A DNA stretch of 64,000 nucleotides from NCBI GenBank assembly GCA_003248965.1, contig QFQU01000005.1, forward strand, positions 62,001-126,000. The letters are read 5' to 3'. A model generated the notes under the pieces. It ran no database searches and was not told the origin of the DNA. It saw only the letters and a program-made list of their open reading frames with translations. This document shows positions 56,509 through 64,000 of the stretch, piece after piece. The translations under genes and the position numbers were made by a program. The stretch is from Brevundimonas sp. Its GTDB lineage: Bacteria > Pseudomonadota > Alphaproteobacteria > Caulobacterales > Caulobacteraceae. Position 1 is the first letter of the stretch. Each line of letters begins with the position of its first letter.

Positions 56509-58685
56509 TGCCCCAACTCCTCCTCGAAATCTTTTCCGAAGAAATCCCCGCCCGGATGCAGCAGGGCGCCGCGCGCGATCTGGAGCGGATGGCGTCTGAG
56601 CGGCTGAAGGCCGCCGGTCTGACCTGGGACGCCCTGACCACCTATGCCGGGCCGCGCCGCCTGACCCTGGTGATCGACGGCCTGCCCGCCGCCACGCCCG
56701 ACCGCGAGGAAGAGGTCAAGGGCCCCAAGGTCTCGGCCCCGCCCCAGGCGCTGGAGGGCTTCCTGAGGAAGACGGGCCTGAACCGCGAGGCACTGGTGGA
56801 GCGCGACGGCGTCCTGTTCGCCGTCCTGTCGTCCAAGGGCCGCGCGACCGCCGATCTGGTCGCCGAGACGGTCGATCAGATCGTGCGCGCCTTCCCCTGG
56901 CCCAAGTCGATGCGCTGGGGTACGGGAAGCCTGCGCTGGGTGCGGCCGATCAAGCGCATCCTGTGCCTGTTCGACGGCAAGGTGGTTCCGTTCGAGATCG
57001 ACGGGATCGCATCCGATGCGATCACCGAGGGGCACCGCTTCATGGGTTCGGGCGCACCCTTGCGGGTCAGCGACTTCGCCGACTACCGCGCCCAGCTGGA
57101 AAAGAATTTCGTCCTGATCGACGTGGCCGACCGCAAGCTGCGGATTCTGGAACAGGCCAGGGCCGCCTGCGCCGCGCGGGGCCTGGTCCTGGTCGATGAC
57201 GACGGCCTGCTGGACGAGGTGGCGGGCCTGGCCGAATGGCCCACCCCGATCCTGGGCGACATGGACCCGCAGTTCCTGGCCCTGCCGCCGGAAGTCGTGC
57301 GTCTGTCGATGAAGGTCCACCAGAAGTATTTCGCCGTCCGCGATCCGGCGCGCGAGGGTCTGGCTCCCAACTTCCTGGTTGTCGCCAACGTCGAGGCGAC
57401 CGACGGTGGCAAGGCCCTGGCCGCCGGCAACAGCCGCGTCCTGTCCGCCCGCCTGAACGACGCCCGCTTCTTCTGGGACGAGGACCAGAAGGTCGGCTTC
57501 GACGCCTGGAACGCCAAACTGTCCGGCGTCACCTTCCACGCCAAACTGGGCACATTGGCCGAGCGCGTCGAGCGCATCGCCGCCCTGGCGCGCGAGATCG
57601 CCCCGCTGGTCGGCGCCGACGCCGATCAGGCCGAAACCGCCGCGCGTCTGTCCAAGGCCGATCTGGCCAGCGGCATGGTCGGCGAATTCCCTGAGCTTCA
57701 GGGGATCATGGGCGGCTATTACGCCCGTCTGGCCGGATACCCCGACGCCGTCGCCGACGCCGTGCGCGACCACTACAAGCCGCAGGGGCCGAATGACACG
57801 GTGCCGACCGCCCCGGTCACGGTCGCCGTCGCCCTGGCCGACAAGCTGGACACCTTGGTCGGCTTCTTCGCCATCGACGAAAAGCCTACGGGTTCGAAGG
57901 ACCCGTTCGCGCTGCGCAGAGCGGCGCTGGGCGTGATCCGCTTGGTGCTCGAAAGCGGGGTACGTGCAAGACTAGCCATATTCGTGGCAAATCATTATCA
58001 AGCGCTTGAATCCAGAAGTTCTATGGCGCGCGGTACACAAAAGTACTGGGAAGCCAACGAAGCTGCGGGAGCATCTTCACCGGATATTCGCAGAAAGGTC
58101 GCTGCCGATGCTATGGGGCAGGCGATTTTTGCGGCCGAGTTAGTTCTTGAGGTACAGGTTGTTAGTGACCTCATGTCTTTCTTCGCCGACCGCCTGACCG
58201 TCCTCCTGCGCGATCAGGGGCAGCGCCACGACCTCGTCGCCGCCGTCTTCGCCCTGGGCGACGACGATCTCGTCCGCATCGTGCGTCGGGTGGAGGCGCT
58301 GGCCGCCTTCCTGGCCACGGACGACGGGGCCAATCTGCTGGCCGGCTACAAGCGCGCGTCCAACATCCTGAAGGCCGAGGAGAAGAAGGGCCCGCTGCCG
58401 ACCGGCATGGTCCAGACCGGCCTGCCGAACCAGCCCGAGGCCGAGACCACCCTGGCCTTCGCCGTCGGCGCCGCCCGCACCGCCGTCGAGGCCGCGCTGG
58501 AGACCGAGGACTTCGCCGCCGCCATGACGGCCCTCGCCGCCCTGCGCGCGCCGGTCGACCGCTTCTTTGAAGACGTGATGGTCAACTCCGACGTTCCGGC
58601 CGAGCGCGAGAACCGGCTGAAGCTGCTGGGTCAGGTGCGCGACGTCATGGGCCGCGTCGCCGATTTCGGCCAGATCGCAGGCTGA
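56508..58685 (+). CDS. glyS: Glycyl-tRNA synthetase beta subunit
   Basis: 725 residues, tRNA-binding subunit with the HD-like and anticodon-binding domains. Family blocks include LLEIFSEEIPARMQQGA, PWPKSMRWGTGSLRWVRPIKRILCLFDG, and PTGSKDPFALRRAALGVIRLVLE; the C-terminal anticodon-binding part resumes at FFADRLTVLLRDQGQRHDLVAAVFALG. Residues about 484-557 are encoded by a low-GC patch unlike the rest (see 57956-58180). The reading frame is intact throughout, so the gene is presumably functional. Confidence 0.95.
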   Translation: MPQLLLEIFSEEIPARMQQGAARDLERMASERLKAAGLTWDALTTYAGPRRLTLVIDGLPAATPDREEEVKGPKVSAPPQALEGFLRKTGLNREALVERDGVLFAVLSSKGRATADLVAETVDQIVRAFPWPKSMRWGTGSLRWVRPIKRILCLFDGKVVPFEIDGIASDAITEGHRFMGSGAPLRVSDFADYRAQLEKNFVLIDVADRKLRILEQARAACAARGLVLVDDDGLLDEVAGLAEWPTPILGDMDPQFLALPPEVVRLSMKVHQKYFAVRDPAREGLAPNFLVVANVEATDGGKALAAGNSRVLSARLNDARFFWDEDQKVGFDAWNAKLSGVTFHAKLGTLAERVERIAALAREIAPLVGADADQAETAARLSKADLASGMVGEFPELQGIMGGYYARLAGYPDAVADAVRDHYKPQGPNDTVPTAPVTVAVALADKLDTLVGFFAIDEKPTGSKDPFALRRAALGVIRLVLESGVRARLAIFVANHYQALESRSSMARGTQKYWEANEAAGASSPDIRRKVAADAMGQAIFAAELVLEVQVVSDLMSFFADRLTVLLRDQGQRHDLVAAVFALGDDDLVRIVRRVEALAAFLATDDGANLLAGYKRASNILKAEEKKGPLPTGMVQTGLPNQPEAETTLAFAVGAARTAVEAALETEDFAAAMTALAALRAPVDRFFEDVMVNSDVPAERENRLKLLGQVRDVMGRVADFGQIAG
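57956..58180 (+). other. Low-GC mosaic patch within glyS
   Basis: 57961-58180 contains 110 G/C in 220 bases, against 45 of 60 in 58201-58260. Codons rare in this genome cluster here (AGA three times, CTA, ATA, TTA, GTA). The encoded segment sits between the conserved RLVLESG and FFADRLTV blocks and is a variable stretch of GlyS. The edges are sharp and in frame. Replacement by recombination with foreign glyS DNA, or insertion, is inferred. Confidence 0.75.
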
Positions 58686-58697
58686 TCGCGGGCTGAA

Positions 58698-58730
58698 CGA
58701 AAACGCCTCCCCGCGTGGGCGGGAAGGCGG
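58698..58730 (-). terminator. Terminator between glyS and prmC
   Basis: CGCCTCCC and GGGAAGGCG (one bulged A) form a G+C-rich stem. Read on the minus strand it is followed by GTTTTCGTT, so it chiefly ends prmC transcripts; it may also mark the glyS end. Confidence 0.6.
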
Positions 58731-58758
58731 CTTTCACGGGCGATCCTCAGTCCGCCCC

Positions 58759-59673
58759 TCAGTCCTGGGGGATCGGATTGGTGCGCGGGTCCGGGCCGTT
58801 GGTGACGACGCGGTCGCGGTCGCCCAGATCCTTGATGATCTTGACGTCGGTGAAGCCGGCTTCCTCGAACAGGGCCTTGACCTGCGGTCCCTGGTCCCAG
58901 CCGATCTCGACCGCGAAGACGCCCAGAGGCTTCAGGATGCGCCGAATCTCGGGCGCCAGGTCGCGGTAGGCTTGAAGCCCGTCCGGGCCGCCGTCCAGCG
59001 CCAGATGCGGATCGTGGTCGCGCACCTCGGGGTCCAGGCCAGCGATATGGTCGGTCGGGATATAGGGCGGATTGGACAGGACCAGGTCGAAGCTGGCGTC
59101 GCCGAAGCCCGCCGCCCATTCGGTGCGCAGGAAGGACGCCCGGCCGTTCAGGTCCAGGTTGGCGGCGTTCTCCTTGGCCACGGCCAGGGCCTCGGGCGAG
59201 ATGTCGGTGCCGACCCCCTGCGCCGCCGGCCGCTCGGCCAGCAGGGCCAGAAGGATAGCGCCCGAGCCGGTGCCCAGGTCGATGGCGCTGAACGCCTCGT
59301 TCTTCGCAAACGCCAACAGGCTGACGTCCAGCAGGGTCTCGGTGTCGGGCCGGGGGCTGAGCACGTCGGGCGTGACGTTCAGCATGATCTTCCAGAAGCC
59401 CTTCTTGCCGACGATGCGCGACACGGGTTCGCGCCGCAGGCGCCGGTCGATCATGGCGTCATAGGCGGCGCTCTGTTCGGCGGTGACGACGCGATAGGGA
59501 TCGGTCAGAATGTCGGTGCGGCTGGCGCCGGCGGCGGCTTCCAGCAACAGGCGGGCGTCGATGGCCGGGCTGTCGATCCGGCCGTCCTTCAGCCGCGCCT
59601 GGGCGGCCTTCCAGACGGTCAGCAGGGTCGAGGCGCCGTCGGTCGGCTTGGGCGTGATGGGTTCGGTGGTCAT
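58759..59673 (-). CDS. prmC: Peptide chain release factor N5-glutamine methyltransferase
   Basis: 304 residues. Methylates the GGQ glutamine of release factors RF1/RF2 with SAM. Helical N-terminal domain, SAM motif AIDLGTGSGAILLALL, and the substrate motif NPPY (LSNPPYIPTDHI). Start ATG at 59673; an in-frame ATG at 59700 is an equal alternative, as neither has a clear ribosome site. In many proteobacteria it sits beside prfA; that gene is not in the window. Confidence 0.94.
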   Translation of the reverse strand: MTTEPITPKPTDGASTLLTVWKAAQARLKDGRIDSPAIDARLLLEAAAGASRTDILTDPYRVVTAEQSAAYDAMIDRRLRREPVSRIVGKKGFWKIMLNVTPDVLSPRPDTETLLDVSLLAFAKNEAFSAIDLGTGSGAILLALLAERPAAQGVGTDISPEALAVAKENAANLDLNGRASFLRTEWAAGFGDASFDLVLSNPPYIPTDHIAGLDPEVRDHDPHLALDGGPDGLQAYRDLAPEIRRILKPLGVFAVEIGWDQGPQVKALFEEAGFTDVKIIKDLGDRDRVVTNGPDPRTNPIPQD

Positions 59674-59760
59674 GAAGGGTGAGTGGGGCTTTATGGGCAT
59701 GATTTCAAGAAGCCAGCGGATATCCGGGAACGTCGGACCAGCTTCGCCGTTCGCGTCCTG

Positions 59761-61050
59761 ATGAAGACCTCCCCCTCTCGCCTCGCCGATCTGATCGGTC
59801 GTTTCACGCCCGGTCGACGCGCCCTGAAGGCGGCCGGAAAAGGCGGCGCGGGTCTGTGGGCCTATGTCGCCGCCGCGGCGGGCGGGCTGGCGGCCGGGGC
59901 CGGGGCGGCGCACCTGCTCTATAGTCAGGGTCACAGGTTCGGCGTCGAACTGCGCCCCGAACGGCCCGAGCCCCTGCCGCCCGCGCCGCCGACGCCAGAG
60001 GATTACGAGGCCAGGGAGCCGGGCCGGGGGCGCCTGGCCGAACGCCCGCACCATATCCCCCGAAAGGGCTGGACCGACATCGTCTGGCGTGCGGCGGCCT
60101 CCTATTTCGGGGACCGGGTCGGATTCGTGGCGGGGGGCGTGACCTTCTTCACCCTGTTGTCGCTGTTTCCGCTGCTGGGTTCGTTCGTCACCCTCTACGG
60201 GCTGTTCGCCGATCCGGCCAAGGCGTGGGCGCGGTTGCAGTTCCTCTATGCCCTGCTGCCCGACAGCATCGCCGAATTCCTGGGCGCGCAGATGCAGCGT
60301 CTGGCCGAGAACTCCAGCGGTCAGCTGACCTTCACCCTGATCTGGACCCTGGCCCTGTCGCTGTGGACGGCCAATGGGGCGGTGAAGATGCTCTTCTACG
60401 GAATCAACGTCGCCTATCACGAGGTCGAGAAGCGCAACATCGTCCGCTACAACCTGTTGTGCATGGGGTTCACGGTCGGGGCGCTTCTGTCGGTGCTGCT
60501 GACCTCGGCCCTGGTGGTGGGGGTGCCGGTGGTCGTGCATCTGTTCGGACTGGAAGAGGAATGGGGCCTGTTCGCCCCCCTGCGCTGGCCGCTGCTGCTG
60601 ACCGGCTATGTCTGCGCCCTGATGCTGATCTATCGCTACGGGCCTTGCCGGCAGAAGGCGCGCTGGCGCTGGCTGACGCCGGGGGCCGTGTTTTCCGCCA
60701 GCCTCAGCCTGATCCTGTCGTTGGCCTTCAGCTGGTATCTGAACAATTTCGTGCGGACCGACAGCTATGGGCCGCTGGCGGCGATGATGGGTTTCCTTCT
60801 GTGGACCTGGCTGTCGGTGCAGGTGATCCTGATGGGGGCGTCGCTGAACGCCGAGATCGAGCATCAGACCGCGATGGACACCACCACCGGCAAGCCCCAG
60901 CCAATCGGCCAGCGCGGGGCCATGGTGGCCGATCACGTCGGCGCGCGGCGCGGCAACCCCGCCGCCCTGGCCTTCACCCAGCGCCAGATGGAGGCGGCGG
61001 CCGACCGGTTGCTGCGTCGCCGTTCGCGCGCCGACCGCCGTCGCGTGTGA
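59761..61050 (+). CDS. YihY/virulence factor BrkB family membrane protein
   Basis: 429 residues. A YihY/BrkB core of six TM helices spans about 105-385 (SYFGDRVGFVAGGVTFFTLLSLFPLLGSFVTLYGL; SLWTANGAVKMLFYGINVAYHE; LAAMMGFLLWTWLSVQVILMGASLNAEIE). It carries an N-terminal extension of about 100 residues with an extra hydrophobic stretch (35-57) and a Pro-rich linker, and a basic C-terminal tail. The family was once misassigned as RNase BN; actual function is unclear. The stop lies 12 nt from the convergent hslU stop. Confidence 0.88.
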   Translation: MKTSPSRLADLIGRFTPGRRALKAAGKGGAGLWAYVAAAAGGLAAGAGAAHLLYSQGHRFGVELRPERPEPLPPAPPTPEDYEAREPGRGRLAERPHHIPRKGWTDIVWRAAASYFGDRVGFVAGGVTFFTLLSLFPLLGSFVTLYGLFADPAKAWARLQFLYALLPDSIAEFLGAQMQRLAENSSGQLTFTLIWTLALSLWTANGAVKMLFYGINVAYHEVEKRNIVRYNLLCMGFTVGALLSVLLTSALVVGVPVVVHLFGLEEEWGLFAPLRWPLLLTGYVCALMLIYRYGPCRQKARWRWLTPGAVFSASLSLILSLAFSWYLNNFVRTDSYGPLAAMMGFLLWTWLSVQVILMGASLNAEIEHQTAMDTTTGKPQPIGQRGAMVADHVGARRGNPAALAFTQRQMEAAADRLLRRRSRADRRRV

Positions 61051-61062
61051 GGGCGCGCGCCC

Positions 61063-62364
61063 CTAGAGGATGAACCGGCTCAGATCCACGTCCTTGGTCA
61101 GGGCGCCCAGCCTTTCGCGCACGGCTTCGCCGTCGAAGGTCACGGTCTGGCCCGACAGGTCTGAAGCCTTGAAGCTGGTCTCCTCCAGCACCCGCTCCAG
61201 CACGGTCTGAAGCCGGCGGGCGCCGATGTTCTCGACCGCGCTGTTGGCCGCCACCGCCGCATCGGCCATGGCCTCCACCGCATCGTCGGTGAAGGTCAGG
61301 GTCACGTCCTCGGTCGCCAGAAGCGCCTGGTTCTGACGGATCAGATTGGCTTCCGGCTCGGTCAGGATGCGTTTGAAGTCGTCGCGCGTCAGGGCCTTCA
61401 GCTCGACCCGGATCGGCAGCCGCCCCTGCAGCTCGGGCAGCAGGTCGCTAGGCTTGGCGACATGGAAGGCGCCCGAGGCGATAAACAGCACATGGTCGGT
61501 CTTCACCGGCCCGTATTTGGTCGAGACGGTGGTGCCCTCGATCAGGGGCAGCAGGTCGCGCTGCACCCCTTCGCGCGACACGTCGGCGCCGGATGCGCCC
61601 TGGCGTGCCGCGACCTTGTCGATCTCGTCCAGGAAGACGATGCCCTCGTTCTCGGCCAGTTTCAGCGCTTCCTGCGTCAGGCTGTCCTGATCCAGCAGCT
61701 TGTCGCCTTCTTCGGCGATCAGGGGCGCGGTGGCGTCGCGCACGGTAAGCTTGACGGTCTTGGTGCGCCCGCCGCCCATCTTGCCCAGCATCTCCGACAG
61801 GTTCAGCAGGCCGACATTGCCGCCGCCGGGAATGTCCAGCCCCTGGATCGGCGAGGCGGCGTCCACCAGGGACACCTCGATCTCCTTGTCGTCCAGTTCG
61901 CCGGCGCGCAGCTTCTTCCTGAAGCTGTCGCGGGTGGCCGGGCCGGCGCCGGGGCCGACCAGGGCGTCCAGGATGCGGTTCTCGGCCGCGCTCTCGGCCC
62001 GGGCCCGCACGTCGCCGCGCCTGCGCTCTCGCACCATGACCAGGGCGCTCTCGACCAGGTCGCGCATGATCTGATCCACGTCGCGGCCGACATAGCCGAC
62101 CTCGGTGAACTTGGTCGCCTCGACCTTCAGAAAGGGCGAGCCGGCCAGCCGCGCCAGACGCCGCGCGATCTCGGTCTTGCCCACGCCCGTCGGGCCGATC
62201 ATCAGGATGTTCTTGGGCGTCACCTCGTCGCGAAGATCGTCCGGCACGCGCTTCCTGCGCCAGCGGTTCCTCAGGGCGACGGCGACGGCGCGCTTGGCGT
62301 CGTTCTGCCCGATGATGTGGCGGTCCAGCTCGGAGACGATCTCGCGGGGGGTCAGTTCAGTCAT
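61063..62364 (-). CDS. hslU: ATP-dependent protease ATPase subunit HslU
   Basis: 433 residues, AAA+ unfoldase of the HslUV protease. Walker A GPTGVGKT at 57-64, the intermediate domain with two helical insertions, Walker B IVFLDEIDKVA, sensor arginine region and C-terminal LSRFIL that docks into HslV. Its usual partner hslV is not upstream (ppa is) nor downstream (the YihY gene converges), so the pair is split here. Start ATG at 62364. Confidence 0.96.
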   Translation of the reverse strand: MTELTPREIVSELDRHIIGQNDAKRAVAVALRNRWRRKRVPDDLRDEVTPKNILMIGPTGVGKTEIARRLARLAGSPFLKVEATKFTEVGYVGRDVDQIMRDLVESALVMVRERRRGDVRARAESAAENRILDALVGPGAGPATRDSFRKKLRAGELDDKEIEVSLVDAASPIQGLDIPGGGNVGLLNLSEMLGKMGGGRTKTVKLTVRDATAPLIAEEGDKLLDQDSLTQEALKLAENEGIVFLDEIDKVAARQGASGADVSREGVQRDLLPLIEGTTVSTKYGPVKTDHVLFIASGAFHVAKPSDLLPELQGRLPIRVELKALTRDDFKRILTEPEANLIRQNQALLATEDVTLTFTDDAVEAMADAAVAANSAVENIGARRLQTVLERVLEETSFKASDLSGQTVTFDGEAVRERLGALTKDVDLSRFIL

Positions 62365-62491
62365 GTGGTGCAGATAGGAGGCCGCCAAGCCAAGCGGGAG
62401 AGGGCGGGGCGTCGCGGGGTGATTTTGAAGCCAAGGCTGCCGACTAAGTCTCCTCCGGGCTCGGCGCGGCGGCGATAGCAGATCGACCAGC

Positions 62492-62522
62492 AAAAAGGCG
62501 TCCCCCGATGGGAGGACGCCTT
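62492..62522 (-). terminator. Terminator after ppa
   Basis: AAGGCGTCC and GGACGCCTT are perfect 9-bp arms around 10 nt; on the minus strand the stem runs into TTTTTG. It lies 27 nt after the ppa stop, separating ppa from hslU. The rest of the 185-bp gap holds no gene. Confidence 0.85.
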
Positions 62523-62549
62523 CAGTGCCTGGAACGGTTGTCGCCCAAA

Positions 62550-63110
62550 TCAGGCGGCGTTGGCGGCCTTCTTCTTGGCCAGCTTGTCCTGGTGGGCCTG
62601 CATGCCCTTGGCGATCAGGTCGGCGGCCTCTCCGGCGTCGCCCCAGCCCTGGACCGTGACCGACTTGCCCTTCTCCAGGTCCTTGTAGCGGGTGAAGAAG
62701 TGTTCGATCTGCTCGATCAGGATGGTGGGAAGCTGACGATAGCTGGCGATCTCGGTGTAATAGGGGTTCAGCTTGTCGACCGGCACGGCCAGGATCTTCT
62801 CGTCGCCGCCGGCCTCGTCCACCATCTTCAAGACGCCGATGGGGCGCGAACGGATGACGCAGCCCGGCACCACCGGCGTCGGGTTCAGCACGATCACGTC
62901 GCACGGGTCGCCATCGTCCGACAGGGTGTGCGGCACGAAGCCGTAGTTGCCCGGATAATACATGGCCGTGTGCAGGAAGCGGTCGACGAACAGGGCGCCC
63001 GATTCCTTGTCCATCTCATACTTCACCGGCAGGCCCCCCTGGGGGATTTCGACGATGACGTTGATGTCCCACGGGGCGTTCGGGCCGACCGGAATGGCGT
63101 CGAGGTTCAT
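62550..63110 (-). CDS. ppa: Inorganic pyrophosphatase (family I)
   Basis: 186 residues. Hydrolyses PPi, driving biosynthetic reactions. Family-I signature SDDGDPCDVIVL with three metal-binding Asp, EIPQGGLPVKYEMDKESGALFVDR at the N-terminus, and the C-terminal HFFTRYKDLEKGK. ATG at 63110. Single gene with its own terminator. Confidence 0.97.
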   Translation of the reverse strand: MNLDAIPVGPNAPWDINVIVEIPQGGLPVKYEMDKESGALFVDRFLHTAMYYPGNYGFVPHTLSDDGDPCDVIVLNPTPVVPGCVIRSRPIGVLKMVDEAGGDEKILAVPVDKLNPYYTEIASYRQLPTILIEQIEHFFTRYKDLEKGKSVTVQGWGDAGEAADLIAKGMQAHQDKLAKKKAANAA

Positions 63111-63249
63111 GGCGGGTCTTTGCTGCGACTGCGAAATTCGAAAAGGCGATGGGTGATAGGCTTGTCGGCCCCGGACGGCAAGGGCGACCTTGCGTCCAGG
63201 GCGAGGGCCGGGCTTGCGCCGGACCGCGTCATCGGGGACATCATGGGCC

Positions 63250-63933
63250 ATGAGCTTGATCGACTGGGCGGCCCTGGCGCTCTTCTTCGCCAGCTGGCTG
63301 GGTTTCAACTCCATACTGGGCCTCATCGGCCGCAGGGGCGGCTCGTTGAACGCCGACATGGCCTACATCCGCACGGTGTGGATGCAGTCCATGACCCATC
63401 GCGAGCTGAAGCTGGTCGACAGCCAGCTGATGGGCCATTCCATCAACTCGGCCTCCTTCTTCGCCTCGACCAACCTGCTGCTGATCGCGGCGGTGGCGGG
63501 CGTTCTGTTCGGCGGCGAGAACGCGCTGAAGGGATTCGCCGCCGTCGGCGCCGAAAGCGTGCCCACCCGTCTGCTGGAGGCCAAACTGGCCCTGGTGCTG
63601 GTCTGTCTGACGCGCGGCTTCCTGGATTTCATCTGGGCGCTGCGCCAGATGAACTACACCCTGGCCCTGATCGGCTCGGCCCCCGAACTGCATTCCAAGA
63701 CCGATCGCAAGGCCTTCAGCGAGGCGGCGGGCCAGTTGCTGAACCCCGCGCTCAGCGCCTTCAGCCAGGGGGTTCGCGGCTACTATTTCGCCCTGGCCGC
63801 CGCCGCCTGGCTGTTCGGTCCGCTGTGGCTGGCCCTGGGCGTGGTGTCGTCCTTCGGCCTGCTGCTCTATCGGCAGGAGGCGTCGCCGGCCGCGCGGGCC
63901 ATCCGCAATGCGCGGCGTCTGCTGACGGACTGA
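63250..63933 (+). CDS. DUF599 family membrane protein
   Basis: 227 residues, four or five hydrophobic segments. DUF599 pattern: WLGFNSILGLIG near the start, MTHRELKLVDSQLMGHSINSASFFASTNLLLIAAVAGVLFG, and CLTRGFLDFIWALRQMNYTLALIGSAP. Function unknown. ATG at 63250 starts right before the first TM; an earlier in-frame ATG would add 20 polar residues. The last 67 bases of the window hold nothing recognisable. Confidence 0.85.
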   Translation: MSLIDWAALALFFASWLGFNSILGLIGRRGGSLNADMAYIRTVWMQSMTHRELKLVDSQLMGHSINSASFFASTNLLLIAAVAGVLFGGENALKGFAAVGAESVPTRLLEAKLALVLVCLTRGFLDFIWALRQMNYTLALIGSAPELHSKTDRKAFSEAAGQLLNPALSAFSQGVRGYYFALAAAAWLFGPLWLALGVVSSFGLLLYRQEASPAARAIRNARRLLTD

Positions 63934-64000
63934 GGATACTGCAACTGCGAAGGATGACGCGCCGTCATTGCGGCTTCAGCGCCGCGAAACCGGTTACACC

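Noticed and set aside
62365..62470. Heat-shock sigma-32 promoter before hslU
   Set aside because: CTTGGC and CCTATCT are present but do not match both boxes at proper spacing well enough to call.

Overview
The window is a contiguous stretch of GC-rich (mostly about 70% G+C) chromosome from an alphaproteobacterium. Gene content and order point to Caulobacterales, most likely Brevundimonas or a close relative. Supporting marks are a nadA-nadB-nadC operon, an F1-ATPase zeta-inhibitor gene (DUF1476) beside purC, split purS/purQ/short purL, zapA followed by a 6S-like RNA and a 5-formyl-THF cyclo-ligase, and an ELM1-family protein. The genus is inferred from family recognition, not from a marker search. 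No rRNA, tRNA, CRISPR array, prophage or intact insertion sequence was seen.

Layout. 1-6 kb: ilvA (cut by the left edge), a small GIY-YIG protein, then nadA, an M50 membrane protease, nadB and nadC. 6-10 kb: two paralogous SleB-type cell wall hydrolases flank a glycine-zipper lipoprotein and a DUF6481 protein, with an AT-rich gene-free island at about 7.4-7.6 kb. 10-16 kb: trxB, greA, an ELM1 protein, a glutathione transferase and a dicarboxylate symporter. 16-25 kb: carB, an RraB-like protein, a HAD phosphatase, an S41 peptidase, the ybdD-cstA pair and purT. 25-30 kb: tkt, the zapA locus with 6S RNA, 5-FCL and a YmdB-type phosphoesterase. 30-38 kb: glycosyltransferase, cytochrome P450, purL, a TspO-like protein and purQ. 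38-47 kb: MFS transporter, YbhB, cfa, purS-purC, DUF1476, then purB, a 2-oxoglutarate oxygenase, a deoxyinosine-type DNA glycosylase and purU. 47-64 kb: a Gdx/SugE exporter behind a guanidine-II riboswitch, a lytic transglycosylase, an unusual uracil-DNA glycosylase, ETF-QO, a TPR protein, ispE, glyQ-(unknown gene)-glyS, prmC, a YihY/BrkB protein, hslU, ppa and a DUF599 protein.

How they work together. Much of the minus strand serves purine and one-carbon metabolism. purB, purC, purS, purQ, purL and purT lie dispersed over about 23 kb. PurU releases formate from 10-formyl-THF and PurT consumes formate, so the two could form a folate-to-formate route to FGAR. Transketolase supplies pentose phosphate and CarB begins pyrimidine and arginine synthesis. 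The nad operon makes NAD de novo and carries a palindrome resembling an NAD-repressor site.

Most noteworthy: a two-hairpin guanidine-II (mini-ykkC) riboswitch in the 96-bp gap before the Gdx/SugE gene; a roughly 220-bp low-GC patch with foreign-looking codon use inside glyS; an unrecognised gene translationally wedged between glyQ and glyS; a membrane protease inside the nad operon; and tandem TCCGGGT operators before the GIY-YIG gene.
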